Source: Oscillospiraceae bacterium (GTDB lineage Bacteria > Bacillota > Clostridia > Oscillospirales > Oscillospiraceae). Taken from it: 64,000 bases of DNA. Positions 1-6,707 of this stretch are shown here, piece after piece. The notes beneath the pieces are model-generated. The model saw only the letters and a program-made list of their open reading frames with translations. It ran no database searches and was not told the origin of the DNA. Position 1 is the first letter of the stretch, and each line of letters opens with the position of its first letter. The position numbers were made by a program, and so were the translations under genes. The stretch spans positions 62,001 through 126,000 of the forward strand of contig JAFTFT010000004.1 of NCBI GenBank assembly GCA_017458335.1, written 5' to 3'.

Positions 1-835
1 TTTCATCCGTCATTTTGTACTTCTTCATCTCGTCATCCGACAAGGTAGCTTCAACATTTGACGGATAATTTTTTGCATAACAAAGAATAAACTCATGAAG
101 AGATGCAACACCTTTAGTAAATGCACCAGGGCCGTATTTGTTTTTCCATACGAACGTAGATACGTGATTTGATGCTCCAAAAACCTCATTACATATCTTT
201 TCTAAATTTGCTTGTTCAATTTCATTTATACTAATGAAAATGAGTCCGTCGGACGATAGTAATGTCCTCGCGAGCATGAGGCGTGAGTACATCATTGAGC
301 ACCAATCAGAATGGTACTTTCCAGATGTTGGGTTGTTTTCCCTTGAATAATTAATGTTGCCTTCTTCATCAAGATAGCCTGTGCCATCATCATAATCTTC
401 ATCATTCATTTTAAATGAATCAGGATATACAAAATCATGCCCGGTATTATAGGGAGGATCTATGTAGATTATCTTTATTTTCTCCAAATAGCTTTCTTGA
501 AGCAATTTAAGAACTTCGAGATTGTCCCCTTCAATATAAAGATTCTCCGTGTTATCCCAATCCACGCTTTCCTCAGGGCAGGGACGAAGTGTTTTTCGGA
601 TAGGCTTGTTGGCTTCAACGATAGCGGCCTTCTTGCCCACCCAGGTAAACTCGTAGGCTTCATCGCCTTCCACCACGTCACCAGACAGCATCTGACGAAG
701 CAGGTCAAAGTTGACTGCCTTTTTCAGCTTGCCGTTCTCGTCAGCCATCTCGGTAATGCAATTCGGGAACAGTGCGCCGATTTTTTCCACATTTGCCGCC
801 GTCAGATCAGGTGTTTCCAGTCTCATTTTCTCCAT
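1..835 (-). CDS. Type III-like adenine DNA methyltransferase (Mod), 3' end cut by window edge
   Basis: Site-specific DNA methyltransferase of the beta class used by type III restriction-modification systems. The start ATG at 835 follows GGAGG and sits one base after the stop of the DUF4391 gene, so the two are translationally coupled. The N-terminus begins MEKMRLETPDLTAANVEKIG, typical of Mod subunits. The catalytic motif DPPYNTG lies at residues 126-132, followed by the expected region with SGKYHSDWCSMMYSRL and ISINEIEQANL. In this class the SAM-binding FxGSGTT motif comes later in the chain, so it lies beyond the left edge and cannot be checked. About 278 codons are present of a usual 550-650. 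The next gene of the operon, probably a Res nuclease-helicase, would also lie off the edge. Confidence 0.9.
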   Translation of the reverse strand, partial: MEKMRLETPDLTAANVEKIGALFPNCITEMADENGKLKKAVNFDLLRQMLSGDVVEGDEAYEFTWVGKKAAIVEANKPIRKTLRPCPEESVDWDNTENLYIEGDNLEVLKLLQESYLEKIKIIYIDPPYNTGHDFVYPDSFKMNDEDYDDGTGYLDEEGNINYSRENNPTSGKYHSDWCSMMYSRLMLARTLLSSDGLIFISINEIEQANLEKICNEVFGASNHVSTFVWKNKYGPGAFTKGVASLHEFILCYAKNYPSNVEATLSDDEMKKYKMTDE

Positions 836-836
836 A

Positions 837-1487
837 TCAAAGAGCCTCCAAGTCTTTCTTCAACTTTTTCAATTCCGTATTCAGCTGAACCTGCTTGTTC
901 AGCTGCTTTTCTTTTCGCACCTTTGCTTGCAGCGCTGTGATTTGCTTCTGCAATTCCTGCCTGCGGGCATCACGTTCCACGGACTCTTTCAGTGATTCCG
1001 CACGGTCTGCCTGCAGGGCGTCTCCAGCAATCTGCCTCACGAAGTTTTCATATACGGCGTCAGTATTCAGGCCGTCCACCTTCAAAGGCAGATCCTGTTC
1101 TGGAAGCCAGTCGGTATGATAATAGGTTCCGACCTTGAAGGCACCGCTTCCCGATGCGGCCATTTCCTTATATGCGGTCCACGCTTGGAACTTGCCGTCA
1201 TACTCCAGAAGAAACAGGATATGATACGGAATCTCCTTATCGATCTGCTTCAGGACCGACGCATCCAGCTGCGGAGCTGCCAGCCGAACCTCAAAGACTT
1301 CGATCTCCGTTACGGTTTCACCGGCTGCAAGGTTCATGGTCGCGGCGGCAATCTTGTTGCGCCAGTAGATCACTTTGATCTGGTCAACAAAAATACGCTT
1401 CAGCGCCGGTGTCACCGACAGGTTTTCATAGAATTTCTGCTTGGGAATCCGTCGGTTGAATTCTGTGCTTTTAGGTAAACCCAGCAT
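837..1487 (-). CDS. DUF4391 domain protein of a restriction-modification operon
   Basis: The product is about 216 residues and matches the DUF4391 family (N-terminus MLGLPKSTEFNRRIPKQKFY, then VDQIKVIYWRNKIAAATMNL and IPYHILFLLEYDGKFQAW). The family is usually found beside type III-like methyltransferases and helicases; its biochemical role is unknown. I chose ATG 1487 because AAGGAGG lies 8 bases upstream; an upstream in-frame ATG at 1514 would overlap the helicase gene and lacks such a site. The last 65 residues are a charged, Lys/Glu/Gln-rich coiled coil (ALQAKVRKEKQLNKQVQLN), suggesting oligomerisation or contact with Mod. It sits between helicase and methyltransferase with overlaps or gaps of a few bases, so it is one operon. 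Confidence 0.82.
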   Translation of the reverse strand: MLGLPKSTEFNRRIPKQKFYENLSVTPALKRIFVDQIKVIYWRNKIAAATMNLAAGETVTEIEVFEVRLAAPQLDASVLKQIDKEIPYHILFLLEYDGKFQAWTAYKEMAASGSGAFKVGTYYHTDWLPEQDLPLKVDGLNTDAVYENFVRQIAGDALQADRAESLKESVERDARRQELQKQITALQAKVRKEKQLNKQVQLNTELKKLKKDLEAL

Positions 1488-1500
1488 GGGCAGCACCTCC

Positions 1501-4500
1501 TTACCTAACCACAAGGAAGCAAATCAATTCAAAGTCATCCAGCCCATTGATCTCCGACATCAGGGCAGAGGTTCCGCCGGCAGAGAAGAGGCTGTCGATA
1601 TCGCTTTCTTCCTTCACGTCGATGATGGAATTAATTGCGTCGTTGAGCAGTTCGGATACTTCCTGCATATTCCTTCCGTCATCCGTTTCCTCGTTGAATT
1701 TACGACACAGCGACAGGACAGGCTCCTTTTTCCCGCGGCACAGCAGGCGTACCGTATCCAGCAGTTTCTTTGGGTTCAGGTAATCGCAGACAATGTCTCC
1801 ATCTACGCCGATATAAACCATATAGAACGGGTGGATCCTGTTCTGATTATCAATATTGATGCTGTTATTGATGTTTCGCAGTACGAAGATAACACCTTCG
1901 GGATTCTCCGCGTCAGCAGGAACAACCGCATGCAGGCCCTTCGGCTTCTTATCCAGGTCATCGTGGGTTTTGATGTATTCCAACAGATCCAGCCGGAACT
2001 CGTTCAGTCCCAGGTCCATGATGGAAATGCCCGAAGACATATCTTCGATATCCACGACTTCTTCCTGTAGCCGTTTCAGTTGCTGCTTCCGGTATTCCAG
2101 ATCTCCCTTTTCTTCCGGATTGATCAGGTCATCGTCACCGGTCGACGTCATGACAGAGATTTTCATCCTGGTCTCTACACGGGACTTCAGGTTGATATAG
2201 TCATCCAGCGTCATATCCGGCCAGAAGTTTACCAGTTGAATATACTGGTTCCTACTTCCGATACGGTCGATCCGGCCAAAGCGCTGAATGATTCGGACGG
2301 GATTCCAGTGGATATCGTAATTCACGAGGTAGTCACAATCCTGCAGGTTCTGGCCTTCCGAGATACAGTCCGTGGCGATCAGAATATCGATCTCTGTCTT
2401 GCTGCCGGGCATCAGGACATCGCGGCTCTTGGATATCGGGGAGAAACAGGTCAGGACGTTATTCAGCGTGGGCTTCAGGCCCCTGACCGTGGTGCGTCCG
2501 TCAATGGATCCTGTAATCACAGCGGTATCCAGGCTGTAGCGCTTTTTCATGTAGCTGCTGACCTGATCATACAGATACTCTGCGGTATCCGAGAAAGCCG
2601 AAAAGATGAGGACCTTCCTGTTGCCGGCGTTGATCGGCTTTGCCATCTTCTCATCCAACAGATTGAAGAGTGTCTGAAGTTTCAGATCATGTTCCGGCGT
2701 GATGTCGGCAATCATCAGTGTCAGCAGTTCCAATGTATCCGCATCGTGCTGCAGCTCAGAACGCCAGGTCTTATAGTCCATGTCGGCAAGATCAATCCTG
2801 ACCTTCTTGCCGACGGTAAAGAAGTCCGTGTTGCTGTCTTCTATGTCAAGGTCGCCATCGGCTGCCTCATACATGTCAAGATCGGCGCTGCCATATTTTT
2901 CAAAGTCGTCGATTGCCTTGATGGTGGTGCTGATCAGGTCAAGGATTCGCCCGAGCGTCAGCTTGAAGGAATAGACGGAACTCTCCAGCCGTTTGAGCAG
3001 GTTGATGCTCATGAGTCTCTGGATACCTTGCTCACGGCCGCGCTGAGTCAGGTTGTTTCCCTTGTTATGCGTCAGATCCATATACTTGGACAACTTGCTG
3101 GGGAAGATATAGTTCGATGGCGTATAGATGCATAGGGAGAGCAGCATCAGCTGCTCATAGATCTCATTGTAGTTAATGGCACTGTTCAGGTCCGTCAGGC
3201 CAGGACGCAGAGAGATCGGTTTCAGACGCTCCGGGAACTTTCCAATCTCTTCGGTGTTATAGTATTTTTCAATATGCCGACGGGAGCGGGCGATCGTCAC
3301 GCTGTCCAGTACTTCAAAGAAATCGAAGTCCAGTGTCCGGAGCAAAGCATCGGTTGTCCGGGCTTCTGGTTCCAGCTTGCTCCAGGCATTGAAAGCCTTC
3401 TGTGCCTGCCGGAAGATTTCCTCAATCGGCTTTTGCGTGTCAAGTTTATCGTTGATGAATTCAGAATTCCCCTCATAAGCAAGGGCAAGCTGGTTCCTTA
3501 AATCCGTGAATCTGTTGTTAACCGGAGTAGCGGACAGCATCAGAACCTTGGTCTTTACCCCTGCGCGTATCACCTTGTCCATCAGTTTCACATAACGGTT
3601 TTCCTGCGTGTTGGCATGTGTACCTGCCCCGTTTCGGAAGTTATGCGATTCGTCGATGACGACGAGGTCATAATTCCCCCAGTTCAGGCGATCCAGATCA
3701 AGGCCGTTTGAAACACCACCGGAACGAGACAAATCCGTATGGAAAAGAACGTCGTAGTTCAGCCGATCCGAGGCAATCGGGTTGTTGACATAGTTGTCCT
3801 TGTAAGTGTTCCAGTTCTCACAGAGCTTTTTTGGACACAGGACAAGGACACTTTTGTTGCGATTCTCGTAATACTTGATGACAGCCAGTGCCGTGAATGT
3901 TTTACCAAGACCGACGCTGTCCGCCAAAATGCATCCATTGTATTTCTCCAGTTTGTTGATGATTGCAAGCACGGCGTCCTTCTGGAAATCGTACAGCATG
4001 CTCCAGATTTTACTCTGCTTGAATCCGGTGGCTTCGTTGGGGAGAACGTCTTCGGACAGATCATCCAGAAATTCGCTGAAAACGTGGTACAGCATCATGA
4101 AATAGATGAATTCAGGAGAATTTTCATTGTAAGCAGAAGAAATGTTGTCGATAATCACATCGGTTACGTCCTGGAGCTTACTGCGGTCATTCCAGAGCGC
4201 ATCGAAAAGCTTTATGTACTGCGTGGAGAAGGGGGCCTCCATGCGATTCACCATGTTATAGCTGTTGTTTCCACGCTCACAGCCGATATCGACCGTGGTG
4301 AAGCCGTTCAAAGGCAGGTAAACAACTTCTTCCTCCGCAGAGGCCACTGTCATGAACCCACCCATGTTCTCTCCGGTGATGTTGGAACGGAACCGGGCTT
4401 TTTTGCGAATCCATTCCGCGCATTCCTGCGCAATGGCTTTCTGAGTCATCTCGTTGCGCAGTTTAATCTCGAATTCCGTTCCGTAGAGGCTTTGCTCACG

Positions 4501-4731
4501 ATTCAGTCGGGGGATATAAAACTCCCGCTTTTGCTTTTCCGCGGATTCTGTGATGAAAGTCGGAGAAGTAAAGATAAACCGGAATTCATCGACAGATTCC
4601 AGTTGCTTCTTCAATACTTTATAGGCGTACATGGAAAAGCAGGCTGCCGCGACAGAGACCTTACTGCCGCGACAGATTATCTGTTGCATATCGTCACGGA
4701 CGATCTCAGTGACGTTATCGAACACTTTCAT
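1501..4731 (-). CDS. SNF2-type helicase of the restriction-modification operon
   Basis: Superfamily 2 ATPase of 1076 residues. Residues 271-278 are the Walker A motif DSVGLGKT, 360-363 the Walker B DESH, and 400-403 the SATP motif. Around 780-825 lie the C-terminal helicase motifs SEGQNLQ and RIIQRFGRIDRIGS, the arrangement of SNF2/RapA-like translocases. The first 190 or so residues resemble the PLD-like N-terminal region often joined to such helicases, but I see no HKD catalytic motif, so nuclease activity is not supported. It is the first gene of the operon helicase-DUF4391-Mod and has its own near-consensus promoter. Probable role: DNA translocation in an extended type III-like restriction system. 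The start ATG 4731 is preceded by GGAGG. Confidence 0.85.
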   Translation of the reverse strand: MKVFDNVTEIVRDDMQQIICRGSKVSVAAACFSMYAYKVLKKQLESVDEFRFIFTSPTFITESAEKQKREFYIPRLNREQSLYGTEFEIKLRNEMTQKAIAQECAEWIRKKARFRSNITGENMGGFMTVASAEEEVVYLPLNGFTTVDIGCERGNNSYNMVNRMEAPFSTQYIKLFDALWNDRSKLQDVTDVIIDNISSAYNENSPEFIYFMMLYHVFSEFLDDLSEDVLPNEATGFKQSKIWSMLYDFQKDAVLAIINKLEKYNGCILADSVGLGKTFTALAVIKYYENRNKSVLVLCPKKLCENWNTYKDNYVNNPIASDRLNYDVLFHTDLSRSGGVSNGLDLDRLNWGNYDLVVIDESHNFRNGAGTHANTQENRYVKLMDKVIRAGVKTKVLMLSATPVNNRFTDLRNQLALAYEGNSEFINDKLDTQKPIEEIFRQAQKAFNAWSKLEPEARTTDALLRTLDFDFFEVLDSVTIARSRRHIEKYYNTEEIGKFPERLKPISLRPGLTDLNSAINYNEIYEQLMLLSLCIYTPSNYIFPSKLSKYMDLTHNKGNNLTQRGREQGIQRLMSINLLKRLESSVYSFKLTLGRILDLISTTIKAIDDFEKYGSADLDMYEAADGDLDIEDSNTDFFTVGKKVRIDLADMDYKTWRSELQHDADTLELLTLMIADITPEHDLKLQTLFNLLDEKMAKPINAGNRKVLIFSAFSDTAEYLYDQVSSYMKKRYSLDTAVITGSIDGRTTVRGLKPTLNNVLTCFSPISKSRDVLMPGSKTEIDILIATDCISEGQNLQDCDYLVNYDIHWNPVRIIQRFGRIDRIGSRNQYIQLVNFWPDMTLDDYINLKSRVETRMKISVMTSTGDDDLINPEEKGDLEYRKQQLKRLQEEVVDIEDMSSGISIMDLGLNEFRLDLLEYIKTHDDLDKKPKGLHAVVPADAENPEGVIFVLRNINNSINIDNQNRIHPFYMVYIGVDGDIVCDYLNPKKLLDTVRLLCRGKKEPVLSLCRKFNEETDDGRNMQEVSELLNDAINSIIDVKEESDIDSLFSAGGTSALMSEINGLDDFELICFLVVR

Positions 4732-4796
4732 GTCTGAAAGGGGCCTCCTTAGTTAAAAACAGAAGAAGTGAAGGCTGTAATCCTGCATATAAAAGT

Positions 4797-4825
4797 ATTT
4801 TAAAGGTTAAAAAGCAATACGTCAA
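4797..4825 (-). promoter_or_regulatory. Promoter of the restriction-modification operon
   Basis: Read on the minus strand, TTGACG at 4825-4820, a 17-base spacer and TAAAAT at 4802-4797. The helicase start lies about 65 bases downstream. It overlaps the back-to-back upstream region of the XRE gene. Confidence 0.65.
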
Positions 4826-4837
4826 GGATAATACATG

Positions 4838-4866
4838 TTGAAACTGAGCAAAAGAGAATATATATA
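4838..4866 (+). promoter_or_regulatory. Promoter of the XRE regulator
   Basis: TTGAAA (4838-4843), a 17-base spacer and TATATA (4861-4866). Predicted transcription start is about 4873, immediately before a perfect 12-base palindrome. Confidence 0.55.
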
Positions 4867-4874
4867 GCTTAAAA

Positions 4875-4886
4875 TCTCGTACGAGA
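4875..4886. promoter_or_regulatory. Candidate operator palindrome in the XRE leader
   Basis: TCTCGTACGAGA is a perfect 12-base palindrome. It begins about 2 bases after the predicted start site and directly abuts the purine-rich ribosome site of the XRE gene. Its place suits autorepression by the dimeric XRE protein. This is inferred from position; no second copy was seen near the helicase promoter. Confidence 0.45.
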
Positions 4887-4891
4887 GGGGG

Positions 4892-5215
4892 ATGGCCTCA
4901 TGTACGAAGAATACACGAAAGAGAATTGCACAATTAAGAACGCAGAGAGGTGTTTCTGCGCGTGACATGTCGCTGTCTCTGGGGCAAAACAATAGCTATA
5001 TTAACCAGATTGAAAATGGAAGGATGGTTCCCTCGCTGCAGGGACTGTTCTACATCTGCGATTATCTGAAGATTACACCGCATCAGTTCTTTGAGGACGA
5101 CAATCCGGCGCCGAAAATGCTGGAGGAACTGATCGAGGAACTGAAAAAGCTGGATGCAAAGACCCTGGAGCTGATCACCGACCTGGTGAAGCAGCTGAAC
5201 AAGGGGAAAGAATAA
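4892..5215 (+). CDS. Small XRE-family transcriptional regulator
   Basis: The 107-residue protein has a Cro/C1-type helix-turn-helix at about residues 8-65 (RIAQLRTQRGVSARDMSLSL, then SYINQIENGRMVPS), followed by an acidic-basic helix LEELIEELKKLDAKTLELIT that probably dimerises. It is transcribed divergently from the restriction-modification operon, the usual position of a controller (C) protein. It may regulate that operon, itself, or both. The start ATG 4892 lies just after GAGAGGGGG, a close but usable ribosome site. Its last 34 codons and following hairpin recur as a decayed copy at 6377-6537. Confidence 0.8.
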   Translation: MASCTKNTRKRIAQLRTQRGVSARDMSLSLGQNNSYINQIENGRMVPSLQGLFYICDYLKITPHQFFEDDNPAPKMLEELIEELKKLDAKTLELITDLVKQLNKGKE

Positions 5216-5274
5216 AGAAAACAGGCGTTGTCTCCGCAGCATGATGCTGAAGACGGTGACGACGCCTGTTTTGC
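5111..5274 (+). repeat. Direct repeat, copy 1 (XRE 3' end plus hairpin)
   Basis: About 164 bases covering the last 34 codons and stop of the XRE gene and the downstream hairpin. It aligns almost without gaps to 6377-6539, with roughly one base in ten different. The two copies are in the same orientation and enclose the exported-protein gene at 5437-6342. Confidence 0.85.
5218..5272 (+). terminator. Terminator-like hairpin after the XRE gene
   Basis: The arms AAAACAGGCGTTGTC and GACGACGCCTGTTTT pair over 15 positions with one G-T pair and end in four T. The 25-base loop contains CAGCATGATGCTG, itself nearly palindromic. Confidence 0.7.
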
Positions 5275-5371
5275 GGTTGCTCGAGAGCGACATGAGAAGC
5301 GGAAAACGGCGCATACCTCGGCGGCCGGAACGGCGAAGTGATTCTGAAGCAGCGCTGATTTCTCCTTCGGT

Positions 5372-5400
5372 TTGACCTCCGATAGCAAAAGTGCTATAAT
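5372..5400 (+). promoter_or_regulatory. Promoter of the exported flavin-protein gene
   Basis: TTGACC (5372-5377), a 17-base spacer and a perfect TATAAT (5395-5400). The gene start is 36 bases downstream behind AAGGAGG. Confidence 0.75.
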
Positions 5401-5436
5401 CTGTCTGAAATAAAGTCCAAAAAGGAGGACAACAAA

Positions 5437-6342
5437 ATGAAAAAAACCATCGCAATGCTTCTTGCCCTGCTGATCGCGCTCAGCTGCACGGCTGCCGCTT
5501 TCGCCGATGACGCCGCTGCAGAGGAAGACCCGGAAGCCTGGGCGAAGGCCAATGGATATTTCAAAGGCGAGGATTACTACATGCAGCCCGGTGTTGACGC
5601 CGTCACCTCCGCAACGGAGTCCGGCGTGGGCGGGATCAACTTCGGCGACATCGACCTGTCTGACGAGCTGAAGAAGGAACTGATCCTTGAGTATCTGAAA
5701 GGCGCCGAAAACAACTACCGCGAGATGTATCAGATCGCCACGGCCTACAACAACGTCCCGACGATCGGGAGCGTCGAATACGTCATGGATCCAGCGGATC
5801 TGTCGCTTTTCGGTTCCAGCGAGTCCAACACGGCCAAGCTCAACAACATGGCCGTCAATCCCCAGGTGGATCTGTACTGGACACGCCAGATCCGCGAGGG
5901 CGACATCTGCTCCGAGGAGATGCCCATCCTCCCCACCTATTTCATGAGCTACGGCGTTGAAATCACGGGAACCTATCGTAACATTGTTTTTGCCGAACTG
6001 AGCGAAGAGGAGATCCCTGTCTTTGTCGGCAAAGCTCGCACCTATTTTGCCACGCTGAGCAACACGGCCAAATACGCCGAGATGAGTGATGAAGAGCTGT
6101 ATGATTACCTCTGCAAGTCGCCGATGAATTTTTATCAGATTGTCCCGAGCCGTATTGTCGTGACCTCTCCCTGGTTCCTGAATGTCTTTGACAGCGGATA
6201 CTCCCGCCAGTTTATCAGCGAGGAGCTTCAGAACAAGCTTCTCGAGGCGGTTCAGGAGCAGTATCCCGAAGCCGAGAGCCTGACGGCCATGGGCGCCGGC
6301 GGCGCCACCGGCCTGAAAACCCAGCAGACCCTGACCTTCTGA
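5437..6342 (+). CDS. Exported pyridoxamine-5'-phosphate-oxidase-like (split-barrel) protein
   Basis: Residues 1-23 are a signal peptide (MKKTIAMLLALLIALSC, cleavage near AFA-DD). Residues 54-60 read DAVTSAT, the same pattern as the C-terminal FMN-binding domain of the flavoprotein at 43432-45726. From about residue 100 the chain shows the split-barrel flavin-reductase-like pattern: IATAYNNVPTIGSVEYVM, then SNTAKLNNMAVNPQVDLYW. A likely role is binding a flavin outside the membrane in electron transfer or reduction of a small molecule; the substrate is unknown. The gene has its own strong promoter and is monocistronic. It lies between two direct repeats. The split-barrel assignment rests on pattern only. 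Confidence 0.65.
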   Translation: MKKTIAMLLALLIALSCTAAAFADDAAAEEDPEAWAKANGYFKGEDYYMQPGVDAVTSATESGVGGINFGDIDLSDELKKELILEYLKGAENNYREMYQIATAYNNVPTIGSVEYVMDPADLSLFGSSESNTAKLNNMAVNPQVDLYWTRQIREGDICSEEMPILPTYFMSYGVEITGTYRNIVFAELSEEEIPVFVGKARTYFATLSNTAKYAEMSDEELYDYLCKSPMNFYQIVPSRIVVTSPWFLNVFDSGYSRQFISEELQNKLLEAVQEQYPEAESLTAMGAGGATGLKTQQTLTF

Positions 6343-6376
6343 TGCATTCCCGCGCCGGAAACCGACAGGCCGGTTT

Positions 6377-6481
6377 CCGAAGATGCTGGAAGAGCTGATC
6401 GGAGAGCTGAAAAAGCCGGACGCAAAGACCATGGAGCTAATCACCGACCTGGTGAAGCAACTGAACAAAGAAAAAGAATAA
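6377..6481 (+). pseudogene. Decayed 3' fragment of an XRE regulator gene
   Basis: The 35 codons ending in TAA encode PKMLEELIGELKKPDAKTME and continue ITDLVKQLNKEKE, a near match to the C-terminus of the XRE protein at 4892-5215 (changes include L to P and G for E in the helix). There is no start codon or HTH. It is followed by the second copy of the hairpin. Confidence 0.85.
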
Positions 6482-6483
6482 AG

Positions 6484-6537
6484 AAACAGGCGTTGTCCCC
6501 CCAGCATGATGCTGGTGACGGAGACAACGCCTGTTTT
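6484..6537 (+). terminator. Terminator-like hairpin, second copy
   Basis: The arms AAACAGGCGTTGTC and GACAACGCCTGTTT pair perfectly. It is the likely terminator of the exported-protein gene. The stem keeps a compensating change relative to copy 1, which suggests that the pairing is maintained. Confidence 0.7.
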
Positions 6538-6566
6538 GCCAGTTTGGTGGGCGGGATATTGAATCT

Positions 6567-6700
6567 GATCAATCGGAAATTCTCAGATACTATATGGAAC
6601 TAATCGGAAATTTACGGAAATTGATCAGAAAAACAGGAAATTATTTCCGATAACTTGATAAAACTTCCGATCGGTGATACAATAATTTCCGATCGGAGGG
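6567..6700 (+). promoter_or_regulatory. Iterated operator and promoter of the HTH-AAA gene
   Basis: At least six half-sites of the form GGAAATT or its complement occur in both orientations: TCGGAAATT twice, ACGGAAATT, CAGGAAATT, ATTTCCGAT and TTTCCGATCGG, plus CTTCCGATCGG. The promoter TTGATA (6655-6660), 17 bases, TACAAT (6678-6683) lies inside the cluster, so occupancy would block transcription. The gene downstream starts with a DNA-binding domain, so autoregulation is likely. Confidence 0.6.
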
Positions 6701-6707
6701 CTGCGCG

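Larger units (their letters stand above)
6377..6539 (+). repeat. Direct repeat, copy 2
   Basis: Counterpart of 5111-5274, including gene fragment and hairpin, 1266 bases downstream in the same orientation. It starts only 35 bases after the stop of the exported-protein gene. Confidence 0.85.

Noticed and set aside
6377-6707. A second complete XRE gene
   Set aside because: Only the last 34 codons are present; there is no HTH or start codon.
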